Positions 9,803 to 20,739 are shown, counted from the first letter of the stretch. The stretch: DNA of 64,000 bases from an uncultured Clostridia bacterium (GCA_947246685.1 CAMXSN010000002.1:209485-273484), one strand, 5' to 3'. Numbers and translations: made by a program. Notes: generated by a model not told the origin, from the letters alone.

Positions 9803-11094
9803 TGGCAATAAAATTCGGAACGGACGGAATGAGGGGAATAGCATACGAAGAACTGACCGAGGATATCGCGTTTTCAGTCGGCAATGCGTTGGGAAGAATA
9901 GTTGAGAACTGCCGCGTTTTGTTGGGGAGAGACACGAGGGAGTCGGGCGAGAATCTGTCGGCGGCTTTGATTCGCGGTCTTGTCGCGGCAGGCGGCTCCG
10001 CTATAGACTGCGCTCTTATGCCTACCGCCGGCGTTGCGTATCTTGTCAGAAAGCATAAGCGCGATTTCGGCGTCGTTATCAGCGCGTCTCATAATCCTGC
10101 CGAATACAACGGCATCAAGGTATTCGACGCAGACGGTTACAAAGTATCCGACATAATAGAGAGGCAAATAGAAACGTTAATCGCGCAGGAGCCCTATTAT
10201 ACGGACGGCGGCGCGGCGACGGATTATTCCGCTGGCGAAAGAGAATATATAGATTTTCTTGTGCAAAAAGGTTGCGACTTGACGGGAATGAATATTTTGC
10301 TCGACTGTTCCAACGGAGCAAGCGCAAGGGTAGCACCCGAAGTTTTTAAGCGTTTGGGGGCGAACGTGACGGCGCTGAACGTCAAAGAAGACGGCAAAGA
10401 TATCAATCGCGATTGCGGAGCAGTCAATGCGGAACTGCTTAGTGAGAAGGCTATGAATTACGACGTCACTTTTGCTTTTGACGGAGATAGTGACAGACTG
10501 ATAGCTCTCGACGAGAACGGCGATATCGTCGACGGGGATAAGAATTTGCTGATAATCGGCAAGTATCTTCTTAGCAACGGCGCGCTTACGGGCAATATCA
10601 TCGCGGGCACCACCATGACTAATATGGGGATACAAAAAGCCGCCGAGGATTGCGGAGCGACTTTCGTGCGCGCGGACGTCGGCGATAAGTATGTGTTAAG
10701 GGAGCTTCTGGAGCGCGGAGGAATATTGGGAGGAGAAGGATCCGGACATACGCTCATCTTGAGCGAGAGCACTACGGGCGACGGAATCCAGACGGCGGTC
10801 ATTCTCTCCAAAATTATCAGACAGTCGGAGAGTAAACTTTCTGAATTGGCTAAATTCGATCTCTATCCTCAAATAATCAAATCTATTGCCGTCAAAGATA
10901 AAGAAATGATTGTTGGGGAACTGACGCAGAAAGTCCGCGAAATAGAAGCCGAACTCGGTGGTGACGGCAGAGTGATACTGCGACCTTCGGGGACAGAGCA
11001 GAAGGTCAGAATTATGATTGAGTGCAAAGATTTTTCTATTGCCGAAAAATACGTTAATTATTTAACAAATATAATAAACGATATGGAAATTTGA
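9802..11094 (+). CDS. glmM: phosphoglucosamine mutase
   Basis: KFGTDGMRG, ISASHNPAEYNGIK, DGDSDR, RPSGTEQKVRIMIE; TAATG overlap with upstream gene. Confidence 0.93.
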   Translation: MAIKFGTDGMRGIAYEELTEDIAFSVGNALGRIVENCRVLLGRDTRESGENLSAALIRGLVAAGGSAIDCALMPTAGVAYLVRKHKRDFGVVISASHNPAEYNGIKVFDADGYKVSDIIERQIETLIAQEPYYTDGGAATDYSAGEREYIDFLVQKGCDLTGMNILLDCSNGASARVAPEVFKRLGANVTALNVKEDGKDINRDCGAVNAELLSEKAMNYDVTFAFDGDSDRLIALDENGDIVDGDKNLLIIGKYLLSNGALTGNIIAGTTMTNMGIQKAAEDCGATFVRADVGDKYVLRELLERGGILGGEGSGHTLILSESTTGDGIQTAVILSKIIRQSESKLSELAKFDLYPQIIKSIAVKDKEMIVGELTQKVREIEAELGGDGRVILRPSGTEQKVRIMIECKDFSIAEKYVNYLTNIINDMEI

Positions 11095-11235
11095 CGTCTG
11101 AATATACAAAAATTTAATAACATTTAATAAACTTTTAATAAAACTTCGGAAATACCTCTTGAATACCCTAATACAATGTATTAGAATAAATGTATAAATT
11201 TGATTAAAATTAAATTTAATAAGGGGGAGAAGTTT

Positions 11236-14130
11236 ATGAAAAAGAATAAAGCGATATTATTTATTAGCATTATTCTCGTGATTGCTTTGGTGATGGCTTG
11301 CGCAGCAGGCTGTCAAGACGGCAAGAAGAACGGCGAAAACTATTATGTAGACGGCGACAAAGACGTGCCTACCGCTAAGTTCGACAATGCAGACAGAACA
11401 ATCAGTTTCAACGTAATCGGCGATGCAGGATCAGAAGACATTGCCAAGATGGTTACCGTTGTCAAGACCAGCACAGGTGAAAAGATCAACGCGGACGTCG
11501 TCAAGACGAAGACGGGCGCGACGGTATATCCGCCGAGCGGTTTTTACGAAATGGGCGCCGTTTACAAAATCACCATTGCTAACTCTTTGAGATTCGAAGG
11601 TTACGACAGCAAAATCAAGGCTGTGGTATTTACCATTACGAAGAACTCTTTGAGTCAGATTTCTTTGGTTGACGGATTGCTTAAATTCGACGCTACACGC
11701 GTTCAAAATAAGCAAGAGAATTTCGGCACCAGAGGCAATTCCGATCAGCAGGAGATTTTCGGTTCTATGGTGCTTCAGACCAACGGAGAAGCTCTTAAAG
11801 CCGGAGATATCATTCTCATCAGCGACGAAGAGACAAAGTTGCAGGAAGCTTATAAAGTTGACAGCTACTATCCTGTAAGCGGAACTACCGCGGCTGCTAT
11901 CAACTATTCTAAGCCGCAAATGAACGAAGTATACGATAAGTTCGAAGTTGAGGAGAGCACCTCGATCGACGAAAACAGCGACATCGAAGTTACATACGAG
12001 GACGTTGTAGAAGTTATCGAAGACAGCAATCTCGCTCAGGCTGCTATATCGTTCTTCGGCAGCAAACCTGAATTTGCGTTCGACATCAAGAAAGTCGACG
12101 GCAACGCTATCAATGCTAAGATAACTATGACGATACCCAACGTAGTAGCTATCGACGAATTCAGAACCAATCTCGTAATTACTATCGATTGCACGATGAA
12201 AGTCGACGCTATCGTCAACGCTAAGCTCGACGGCAGCGAAGTTGATTGCGGAGTTATCACTTCCGTATACAACAACGTTAAGACTGAAGTTGCAATCTCT
12301 TCGGGTTATTCTTATTCCGATGTTACCAATCTTACTGAACTTATAGAAAAACTTGCGGCAATGGAGCAGGCAACCGAAGAAGGCGTTGCTATCCCGATGT
12401 TTACGTGGGTTATCCCCGTAGCTAACGGCGCTGTTTCCGTAAGATATCAATGCGATCTTTGCTTCAGCTTTAATTTCTCGGGCAAATTCGGCGTTAAAGT
12501 AGATTCCGATTTCAACTACAGAGTAGGCGCTACCTATACTAAGGCAGACGGCGTAGAGACTGTTGCAGAGCAATTGGAAGATTCCGGCGTTAAAGACGTT
12601 ACCGTAGAGATAGAGGGAAGCGCAAAGATGAAACTCGGTATTGCCAACACGTTGGCGCTCGATATCCTTGCAGGCGTCGTAAGTCTCGGCATCAAAGCTG
12701 AACTCGGCAACTTCAACGGACTTTACGGTTTTGCAACAACAGGCAATCTTATCGACAGTTCGACCGGCAAATTCGTAGACAGCGCAGACGTAACCGGCGC
12801 GGTATATTTCGAAGGCGGTTTCTACTATGATATCGATCTTCTGTTGGCTTTGTCCATCGGCAGCATCGCAAATATCAATCTCAACCTCAATCTTAAGAAA
12901 CCTATCGATATAGCTCAGGGCGAAATAGTTCTCTACAGCTTGGGACAGAACGATATCGTTACCGAGATTGAACCTATCGAGCATATCGAATTGATTTCCG
13001 AGAAGACGCTTCTTCCCGAATTCAACGCAAAGGGATACAACCTCAAAGGTTCTTACGAATACGATACGACCGTATCTTTCGCAGATTTCGAATACGACGG
13101 TTTCTATCTTAACATCGCAGACGGCGTAGTTACCGTTAAGAATCCTAACGCGGCAGTAGACAGAGATATCGACCTCGTATATAAGACTCAGTTCGGTGAA
13201 ATAGTAGTTACTACCAGATTTACCTACAGCGGCAGAGTAGTTCTCGACAAGGCTAACTTCGAATATGACAAGAACGACTTCGAGAACAATAAGAATGACA
13301 TTGAGATCAGAGTTAAAGGCAGCGCAATCGACGGCAACGAAGTTGTTGAAGTAAAAGCTGACGGAGCAAAATACAACACAGGATTGATTACCATTCCGTA
13401 TAAAGCTCTTGCGGCTATGCCTGCAGGAAACAACAAAGTCGCAATCGTTGTCAACGGAGAAGAGTACTTTGTAGTAGTCAACGTAATCGGAAAAGCCGGA
13501 GCATTCAGCTTCTGCAACGGCGGCAACAGCTACGACCTCTTCACGGCAGAGCAGATCGAAGATTTGAGCGAATTGTCTCAGAACGGTCAGGTATTCAGCC
13601 GTATGCAGTTCAACCTTATCAACGACATAGATATGAACGGCGCGGTTATCAAACCTATCGGAGTATTCGCCGGCGATTTGAACGGTAAAGGAAACACGAT
13701 ATCCAATTACGTAATCGAAGGCGTAGTAGACGAGAGCGTTGCGTTTATCGCAGAAAACAGAGGACGCGTATTCAACTTGAATCTTGACGGCGTAGTTAAC
13801 GCAGAGATCAAGGCGTCCACCGGCAAGATCTACAACGTCGCCGGCGCGGTAGCTGTAAACAACGGCGTAGTCGAGAACGTAAACGTAAGCGGACAAATCA
13901 ACATGAAGTCTACCAGCCTCAATGCGTTTGTTACCATCAACGTAATGTCTTTGGTAGCATCCGGTTCGACGGCAAGCGACAGCGCTGCAAACGTAGTAAT
14001 CAACGCAGAATCGCAGTTTGATATCGCTAACGTAACGATATACGTAGACGGAAGCGCAGCAGAGTACAGCGTAGGTTGCAAGAATGCGGCAATTAAAGAC
14101 GGAGCTTTGGTAAAATTCATTATCAAGTAA
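11236..14130 (+). CDS. large secreted/lipoprotein with C-terminal GLUG-like repeats
   Basis: Lipobox (VMACAAGC); C-terminal IDMNGAVIKPIGVFAGDLNGKGNTISNYVIEG...NRGRVFNLNLDG; start after AAGGGGGAGAAG. Confidence 0.75.
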   Translation: MKKNKAILFISIILVIALVMACAAGCQDGKKNGENYYVDGDKDVPTAKFDNADRTISFNVIGDAGSEDIAKMVTVVKTSTGEKINADVVKTKTGATVYPPSGFYEMGAVYKITIANSLRFEGYDSKIKAVVFTITKNSLSQISLVDGLLKFDATRVQNKQENFGTRGNSDQQEIFGSMVLQTNGEALKAGDIILISDEETKLQEAYKVDSYYPVSGTTAAAINYSKPQMNEVYDKFEVEESTSIDENSDIEVTYEDVVEVIEDSNLAQAAISFFGSKPEFAFDIKKVDGNAINAKITMTIPNVVAIDEFRTNLVITIDCTMKVDAIVNAKLDGSEVDCGVITSVYNNVKTEVAISSGYSYSDVTNLTELIEKLAAMEQATEEGVAIPMFTWVIPVANGAVSVRYQCDLCFSFNFSGKFGVKVDSDFNYRVGATYTKADGVETVAEQLEDSGVKDVTVEIEGSAKMKLGIANTLALDILAGVVSLGIKAELGNFNGLYGFATTGNLIDSSTGKFVDSADVTGAVYFEGGFYYDIDLLLALSIGSIANINLNLNLKKPIDIAQGEIVLYSLGQNDIVTEIEPIEHIELISEKTLLPEFNAKGYNLKGSYEYDTTVSFADFEYDGFYLNIADGVVTVKNPNAAVDRDIDLVYKTQFGEIVVTTRFTYSGRVVLDKANFEYDKNDFENNKNDIEIRVKGSAIDGNEVVEVKADGAKYNTGLITIPYKALAAMPAGNNKVAIVVNGEEYFVVVNVIGKAGAFSFCNGGNSYDLFTAEQIEDLSELSQNGQVFSRMQFNLINDIDMNGAVIKPIGVFAGDLNGKGNTISNYVIEGVVDESVAFIAENRGRVFNLNLDGVVNAEIKASTGKIYNVAGAVAVNNGVVENVNVSGQINMKSTSLNAFVTINVMSLVASGSTASDSAANVVINAESQFDIANVTIYVDGSAAEYSVGCKNAAIKDGALVKFIIK

Positions 14131-14154
14131 TTCTCAATCAACAACAACTCTAAC

Positions 14155-14187
14155 AACGGGAGGCTCATCGAGTCTCCCGTTTAATTT
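14155..14187 (+). terminator. Rho-independent terminator
   Basis: AACGGGAGGCTC-ATC-GAGTCTCCCGTT followed by TAATTTT. Confidence 0.8.
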
Positions 14188-14279
14188 TAGACCGAATAAA
14201 TCAAATTTACTGTTGACGGATAATTTTGTTTTATAGTAAAATATAATTGATTAAAGACAGCTTATAATTGGGGGGATCG

Positions 14280-15401
14280 GTGAAAAAAGTAGCGGTAATT
14301 TTAATTTTGATTTCTGTATTATGCATTTTTTCTTTTGGTGTAACATCATGCGACAAAGCCATGAAAGGATTTGTATACGATCCCGATACCGATTACGGTG
14401 TTTATTGGTACGGCGAAGGCAGTTACATCAGAAGTTCGTCAAAAATGTCAAATGAATATTATGACCCGTCCAAACCGACTTTTGTATTTTGCCACGGTTG
14501 GGAACCCGATTCCGATAACACTACCAACGGATATCTTGAAGATTTGGTCACGCATAAAGACACTATAGCGAAGACAGGCGCTGACAAAGTCAACTACGCC
14601 GACGCGTTAAAGGAACAAGGCTACAACGTTGCGTGTTTGGGATGGTTTGCCTATGCGAAAAACCTGGGCGACCTTTTCAGATATATATGGGTAGATTTTG
14701 ACGGCGGATATGCGTTGTCGCTAAGATTTGCGCAGGAACTTTGTCTTGTGCTTGGAGAATCGTATGAAAACGACGTAAGATTCGTGGGACATAGTTACGG
14801 CAGTCAGTTGGCAGTAGCGACGTCTTACCAACTCGTCAAATTCAAAGAAAAAGGTGAGATAAGCAATCAGCATCTTATTCCCACAAGAATGACGCTCGCA
14901 GATCCGTATATCGGACAGCCGTATTTGATTAACGGATGGGCGGAACTGAAAGAAAGCAATATTTCTTATATTGGCGAACCGATCGGGAGATTGCCAAAGA
15001 AGTTGATTTCGGATACAGTAAGCTATATAGTTGAGAAAAGCGATATGGCAGTGGATATTTATTGCGGCATGAGTATAGCGTCCACGAGTCATTACAAGTA
15101 CGACGGCAGCGACCGAGCATTTGAGCAACTTTCCAAGAATTGCGCTTTTGTTAAGAGCAAAGGATTGAAAAACTATTACGGTGATACCAATATTCATAAT
15201 ATCGTCAGAGATTGGGTATTGATGACAATCATTCATAATTTGGATATGATCGATCAGAACGGCAATAAGGCGCCGTCCGGCGGAGCAAGCGACGAGGAAA
15301 TAAAGCTTATGAGAGGAAAATGTTTCAATCAGAAGAATCTAAAATACAATGTATTTACCGATTCGATGGAATTTGTCGATAGAGACAAAACTGCATTCTG
15401 A
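14280..15401 (+). CDS. secreted alpha/beta-hydrolase (lipase-like) lipoprotein
   Basis: Lipobox (VTSC), FVFCHGWEPDS oxyanion-type segment, GHSYGS nucleophile elbow; GTG start after GGGGGG. Confidence 0.72.
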   Translation: MKKVAVILILISVLCIFSFGVTSCDKAMKGFVYDPDTDYGVYWYGEGSYIRSSSKMSNEYYDPSKPTFVFCHGWEPDSDNTTNGYLEDLVTHKDTIAKTGADKVNYADALKEQGYNVACLGWFAYAKNLGDLFRYIWVDFDGGYALSLRFAQELCLVLGESYENDVRFVGHSYGSQLAVATSYQLVKFKEKGEISNQHLIPTRMTLADPYIGQPYLINGWAELKESNISYIGEPIGRLPKKLISDTVSYIVEKSDMAVDIYCGMSIASTSHYKYDGSDRAFEQLSKNCAFVKSKGLKNYYGDTNIHNIVRDWVLMTIIHNLDMIDQNGNKAPSGGASDEEIKLMRGKCFNQKNLKYNVFTDSMEFVDRDKTAF

Positions 15402-15406
15402 TAATT

Positions 15407-15430
15407 AAGCGCCCCTATTACGGGGCGCTT
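15407..15430 (+). terminator. Rho-independent-like terminator hairpin
   Basis: AAGCGCCCC-TATTAC-GGGGCGCTT. Confidence 0.7.
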
Positions 15431-15587
15431 ATTGATTAGAAAAATCGGCGGCGCTATTTTCGCGCCGTATTTTTAATTTATCGGTCGATGTGATTCGACC
15501 CAACGCGGATTGACGTGTGTCGACGGATACCGTCAAGACGTCTTTATATGATATGCCACGCCGGCAATTTTGTTGAAAACGCTAAGG

Positions 15588-15689
15588 AATGCATAAATAT
15601 TCAACAATACTGAATAAATATACAACAAATTAGGATAATTATGCATAAATATTTAGAATTTATAATTTTCTTATGAATAATTATTAAAA
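15588..15689 (+). promoter_or_regulatory. cluster of four ARG boxes (ArgR/AhrC operators)
   Basis: AATGCATAAATATTCAAC (15588), ACTGAATAAATATACAAC (15609), TATGCATAAATATTTAGA (15640), TATGAATAATTATTAAAA (15672). Confidence 0.7.
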
Positions 15690-15693
15690 ATGC

Positions 15694-15722
15694 TTGCTTT
15701 TCTTATTTCGCTGTTATATTAT
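15694..15722 (+). promoter_or_regulatory. argG promoter
   Basis: TTGCTT-17 bp-TATTAT. Confidence 0.55.
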
Positions 15723-15759
15723 AGGTATATAAAAGTTAACAGCAAGGAGATTACCGAAA

Positions 15760-16977
15760 ATGGGTGATATAAAGAAAGTCGTATTGGCATACTCGGGCGG
15801 ACTTGACACGTCTATAATTATTCCGTGGCTCAAAGAAAATTACGACAACTGCGAAGTCGTTGCCGTCAGCGGAGACGTAGGACAGGGAACAGAACTCGAC
15901 GGACTTGAAGAAAAAGCGATAAAGACCGGCGCAAGCAAACTCTATATCGAGGACCTAACGGACGAATTCGTAGACGATTACGTATTCCCGACCGTCAAAG
16001 CCGGCGCGATATATGAGAACAGATATATGCTCGGCACGTCGTTTGCGCGTCCGATAATTGCAAAAAGAATCGTTGAGATCGCCCTCAAAGAAGGCGCCGA
16101 CGCAATTTGCCATGGCTGTACGGGAAAGGGTAACGATCAAGTAAGATTCGAATTGGCTATCAAAGCCTTTGCTCCTAATATGAAGATTATCGCTCCTTGG
16201 AGAATATGGGATATCAAGTCGCGCGACGAAGAAATAGATTATGCCGAGGCTCATAATATTCCTCTTAAAATCAATAGGGAGACCAATTACAGCAAAGACA
16301 AGAATATTTGGCATCTTTCTCACGAAGGTCTCGACTTAGAAGATCCTGCCAACGAGCCTATGTACGATAAGATATTGGAAATGGGCGTAACTCCCGAGAA
16401 GGCTCCCGACAAACCTACGTACGTGACGATTTCTTTTGAAAAGGGCGTGCCGACGGCTGTCGATGGTAAGAAGATGAAGGGCAGCGATATAGTGAGAAAA
16501 CTCAACGAGCTCGGCGGTGCCAACGGCATCGGACTTGCCGATATTGTGGAAAACAGACTTGTCGGTATGAAGAGCCGCGGCGTATACGAGACTCCCGGCG
16601 GAGCAATACTTTATCACGCTCACGAAGTGCTCGAGACGCTGTGTCTGGACAAAGAAACCTCTCATTATAAGCAGCAGATTGCTATCAAATTCGCAGATTT
16701 GGTATACAACGGTCAATGGTTTACTCCTTTGAGAGAGGCTTTAAGCGCGTTTGTGGATTCCACACAGCAGACTGTTACAGGAGAAGTAAGGCTCAAACTT
16801 TATAAAGGCAATATCGTCAACGCAGGCGTTACGAGTCCGTATTCGCTTTACGACGAGGATATCGCGACTTTTGCCGAAGACGACGTATATAATCAGATGG
16901 ATTCTCAGGGATTTATCAATTTGTTCGGATTGCCTATCAAGGTCAAGGCAATGATGGACGCAAAACGCAAAAAATAA
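15760..16977 (+). CDS. argG: argininosuccinate synthase
   Basis: [26 protein letters not shown]. Confidence 0.97.
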   Translation: MGDIKKVVLAYSGGLDTSIIIPWLKENYDNCEVVAVSGDVGQGTELDGLEEKAIKTGASKLYIEDLTDEFVDDYVFPTVKAGAIYENRYMLGTSFARPIIAKRIVEIALKEGADAICHGCTGKGNDQVRFELAIKAFAPNMKIIAPWRIWDIKSRDEEIDYAEAHNIPLKINRETNYSKDKNIWHLSHEGLDLEDPANEPMYDKILEMGVTPEKAPDKPTYVTISFEKGVPTAVDGKKMKGSDIVRKLNELGGANGIGLADIVENRLVGMKSRGVYETPGGAILYHAHEVLETLCLDKETSHYKQQIAIKFADLVYNGQWFTPLREALSAFVDSTQQTVTGEVRLKLYKGNIVNAGVTSPYSLYDEDIATFAEDDVYNQMDSQGFINLFGLPIKVKAMMDAKRKK

Positions 16978-17072
16978 TTTGCGCGGTTAAGGCAGATAAT
17001 TTGAGTAAAAATCGGATTAAAGATAGTTATCTCGCGGTAGCTATCTTTATGGCTGATAAAGGAAATAAATTT

Positions 17073-18467
17073 ATGGCAAAGATGTGGCAGGGCAGATTCA
17101 AAAAGGAGTTGGACAGCAAAGTCAACGATTTCAACTCGTCCATTTCTTTTGATTCGAGAATGTTTGAGGCCGATATTCAGGGAAGTATAATTCACGTCAC
17201 CATGTTAGGCAAACAGGGTATAATCGACGAGAAAGAAAGCAAAGCTATCGCCAAGGAGCTTTCTGCGATATACGACGATATTTTGCAAGGCAAATTATTG
17301 TTCGACCCCAACGCCGAAGACATTCATATGTTTATCGAAGAAGTGCTGACAAAAAGGCTGGGCGATTTGGGCAAAAAACTGCATACGGGCAGAAGCCGCA
17401 ACGACCAAGTAGCGCTTGATTTGAGAATGTATCTTCGTAAACAAATAGATGAAATAGCCGGACTGGTCAAATCTTTGATAAAAGTTCTCGTTGCAAAAGC
17501 CGAGGAAAATCTCCATACTGTTATGCCCGGATATACTCATTTGCAAAGAGCGCAGCCCATTACTTTTGCGCATCATCTGATGGCTTACGTGGAGATGTTC
17601 AAAAGGGATATCGTAAGACTTTTTAATTGTTTTGAACTGATGAACGAGTGTCCGCTTGGCAGCGGCGCTTTGGCGACGACGACATATCCCGTCGACAGAG
17701 ACTTTACAGCAGAGTATCTTGGCTTTGAAGGACCTATGCTCAACAGTCTTGACGGCGTGAGCGATCGGGATTACTGTATGGAACTGGCAAACGCAATCGC
17801 AATATGTATGACGCATATGTCCAGACTTTCCGAAGAAATAGTGTTGTGGTGCAGCTGGGAATTCAAGTTTATCGAACTCGACGACGCTTATTCCACGGGA
17901 TCGAGCATTATGCCGCAGAAGAAGAATCCAGATATATGCGAACTCATAAGAGGCAAGACGGGGCGCTGCGCTGGCAATTTGACGACGTTGCTTACTATGA
18001 TGAAAGGACTTCCGCTTGCTTACAACAAGGATATGCAGGAAGATAAAGAAGCCATATTCGACAGCGTGGATACTGTCAAACTGTGTCTTTCTACGCTTGC
18101 TCCCATGCTTGACACGATGAAAGTCAACAAAGAAAATATGGCTGACGCGGGCAAAAAAGGCTTTATCAACGCGACGGATTGCGCGGATTATCTGGTCAAG
18201 AAAGGCCTTGCGTTTAGAGACGCGTATAAAATAACCGGTTCGCTCGTCGCTCTCTGCATAGACAAAGGCGTGACGTTGGATACGCTTCCATTGGACGATT
18301 ATAAGCAATTATGCGACAAATTCGACAGCGATATTTACGATGCTATATCTTTGGAAAAATGCGTAAACGAGAGATCGGTCGTCGGCGGTCCTGCGCCTAG
18401 AGCGGTGACGGATCATATAAACAAAATTAAAGCTACTGTGTTAAAGGAAGAAAATGAAGAAAATTAA
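17073..18467 (+). CDS. argH: argininosuccinate lyase
   Basis: MWQGRFKK, TGRSRNDQVALDLRM, GSSIMPQKKNPD. Confidence 0.96.
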   Translation: MAKMWQGRFKKELDSKVNDFNSSISFDSRMFEADIQGSIIHVTMLGKQGIIDEKESKAIAKELSAIYDDILQGKLLFDPNAEDIHMFIEEVLTKRLGDLGKKLHTGRSRNDQVALDLRMYLRKQIDEIAGLVKSLIKVLVAKAEENLHTVMPGYTHLQRAQPITFAHHLMAYVEMFKRDIVRLFNCFELMNECPLGSGALATTTYPVDRDFTAEYLGFEGPMLNSLDGVSDRDYCMELANAIAICMTHMSRLSEEIVLWCSWEFKFIELDDAYSTGSSIMPQKKNPDICELIRGKTGRCAGNLTTLLTMMKGLPLAYNKDMQEDKEAIFDSVDTVKLCLSTLAPMLDTMKVNKENMADAGKKGFINATDCADYLVKKGLAFRDAYKITGSLVALCIDKGVTLDTLPLDDYKQLCDKFDSDIYDAISLEKCVNERSVVGGPAPRAVTDHINKIKATVLKEENEEN

Positions 18468-19491
18468 AGTCGGTATAATCGGAGCTACAGGATACGCGGG
18501 CGTGGAGCTTGTCAGGTTGATTGCAACGCATCCCCAAGCGGAACTTGCGGCACTGTCCTCGGTCAGCTACGAGGGCAAAAAAATCAGCGAGGTCTATCCC
18601 AATCTTAAAAATATTTGCGATTATGAGTTGGAAAACGAAGACATTGTAAATAAATGTGATATAATATTTACGTCTCTTCCTCACGGGTTGAGCGAGAAGT
18701 TTGCAAAAAAGTGCGTAGAAGCCGGCGTTAAGATGATAGATCTAGGCGCAGATTTCCGTCTTGACAGCGCCGATGAATATACGCGTTGGTACGGCAAGCA
18801 GTATGAAGAAAAGGCGCTGCACGACAGCGCGGTTTACTGTATTCCCGAGTTGCACAGAAATAATTATAAAGGTCAACCGATAATCGGCAATCCCGGATGT
18901 TATCCTACGAGTATCGCTTTGGGACTTGCTCCCGCTATGCTCGATTCTCTGACAGTTGACAACAGCATCGTCATAGATTCCAAATCCGGAGTGACGGGAG
19001 CCGGAAGGGGACTTGCGGACAACACTCATTATCCCAATTGCAACGAGGCTTTTGCTCCTTATAAAGTCGCAGCGCATAGGCATACGCCCGAGATTGAGCA
19101 GACGCTGTCGAAGCTGAGCGGTACTAAAATCAACGTGACCTTCGTGCCGCACTTATTGCCGCTTAACAGAGGAATAGTGTCGACTATATATTTTAACGTC
19201 AAGCGCAAGACTATCGCGCAGGAATTACATGCGCTGTACGAGCAATTTTATGCAAAAGAAAAATTCGTCAGGGTTCTTAAGTTGGGCGAGGTCGCAAATT
19301 TGAGAAACGTCAAATATTCCAATTATTGCGATATTTCCGTTCATTACGACGATCATACCGACAGAGCTGTGATTGTGTCTACGATAGACAACATGGTCAA
19401 GGGCGCTGCGGGACAGGCAATACAAAACATGAATTTAATGTTCGGACTGGACGAGGATTGCGGATTGAATTTTATTCCGCCTGCGTTCTGA
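18454..19491 (+). CDS. argC: N-acetyl-gamma-glutamyl-phosphate reductase
   Basis: GIIGATGYAGVELVRL, GNPGCYPTS. Confidence 0.96.
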   Translation: MKKIKVGIIGATGYAGVELVRLIATHPQAELAALSSVSYEGKKISEVYPNLKNICDYELENEDIVNKCDIIFTSLPHGLSEKFAKKCVEAGVKMIDLGADFRLDSADEYTRWYGKQYEEKALHDSAVYCIPELHRNNYKGQPIIGNPGCYPTSIALGLAPAMLDSLTVDNSIVIDSKSGVTGAGRGLADNTHYPNCNEAFAPYKVAAHRHTPEIEQTLSKLSGTKINVTFVPHLLPLNRGIVSTIYFNVKRKTIAQELHALYEQFYAKEKFVRVLKLGEVANLRNVKYSNYCDISVHYDDHTDRAVIVSTIDNMVKGAAGQAIQNMNLMFGLDEDCGLNFIPPAF

Positions 19492-19510
19492 TGACACACA
19501 AGAGGTATAT

Positions 19511-20725
19511 ATGAAACAAATCAAAGGCGGTGTGTGCGCGTCAAAGGGATTTAAGGCGCACGGTGTGCACTGCGGTATCAGAAAGAATAAAGACAAGCTG
19601 GATCTCGCGCTTATCCTTGCGGATACGGATTGCTCCGTTGCTTGCGTTTATACGCAAAACAAAGTTAAAGGCGCGCCTATTGCAGTTACGCAGAGAAACG
19701 TAGCCGACGGAAAGGCCAAAGCGATCATCTGCAACAGCGGCAACGCCAATACGTGCAATGCCGACGGAGAAGAGAAAGCTCTTGCTATGTGCAAGCTTGT
19801 CGAAAAGCATACGGGAGTAAAAGCCGAGGACGTCGTCGTCGCTTCGACGGGAGTTATCGGTCAGACTTTGGATATTCATCCCATAGAAGAAGGTATGAGC
19901 GCGCTTGTCGCCGGACTTAACGATAAAGGCAGCAACAAAGCGGGACGCGCGATTATGACTACGGACAGAGTGCTCAAAGAAGCGGCTTATTCGTTTGCGA
20001 TAGGAGACAAAGAATGCAGGATAGGCGGTATAGCCAAGGGCAGCGGAATGATCCATCCAAATATGGCGACTTTGCTTTGCTTCATTACGACCGACGTCAA
20101 TATTTCTAGTGAAATGCTCAACAGAGCGCTCAAAAAAGTCGTCAAAGATACGTTCAATATGATAAGCATAGACGGCGATACTTCCACCAACGATATGGTT
20201 TGCGTGCTTGCGTCCGGTTATGCGGAAAACGCTTTGATAGACAGCGTAGGCGACGATTATAAGGAATTCTGTAAATGCCTTAAAAAGATACTTACCAAGC
20301 TCAGTAAAGACATTGCAAAGGACGGAGAGGGAGCGACCAAACTTATCGAATGCAAGGTGGTCAAGGCGTCTAACACCAGAGTAGCCAAGGCTATTGCCAA
20401 GTCGGTAATAACGTCATCGTTGGTCAAATCCGCTCTTTTTGCCGCGGATGCAAATTGGGGAAGGATACTGTGCGCTATAGGATATACCGACGATAAGTTC
20501 AAAATCGATAAGGTTGACGTGGATTTGAAGTCCAAGGCTGGAAGTATTGCCGTGTGCAGAAACGGATACGGAGTGGAATTCGACGAAGAGACCGCGCACA
20601 AAATTCTCAGCGAAGACGAGATAACGATTATCGTCAATTGCAATACGCGCGGCGCGAAAGCAGTTGCGTGGGGCTGTGATTTGACTTACGAATATGTGAG
20701 AATCAACGCAGATTACCGCACTTGA
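19511..20725 (+). CDS. argJ: bifunctional ornithine acetyltransferase/N-acetylglutamate synthase
   Basis: KGSGMIHPNMATLL and autocleavage-like DGDTSTNDM. Confidence 0.95.
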   Translation: MKQIKGGVCASKGFKAHGVHCGIRKNKDKLDLALILADTDCSVACVYTQNKVKGAPIAVTQRNVADGKAKAIICNSGNANTCNADGEEKALAMCKLVEKHTGVKAEDVVVASTGVIGQTLDIHPIEEGMSALVAGLNDKGSNKAGRAIMTTDRVLKEAAYSFAIGDKECRIGGIAKGSGMIHPNMATLLCFITTDVNISSEMLNRALKKVVKDTFNMISIDGDTSTNDMVCVLASGYAENALIDSVGDDYKEFCKCLKKILTKLSKDIAKDGEGATKLIECKVVKASNTRVAKAIAKSVITSSLVKSALFAADANWGRILCAIGYTDDKFKIDKVDVDLKSKAGSIAVCRNGYGVEFDEETAHKILSEDEITIIVNCNTRGAKAVAWGCDLTYEYVRINADYRT

Positions 20726-20739
20726 TACAAGAGGTTGAT

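Noticed and set aside
11431-13896. 821-aa minus-strand ORF opposite the large lipoprotein
   Set aside because: Antisense to a well-supported lipoprotein with signal and terminator; composition is a codon-bias artefact and no RBS or domain was found.
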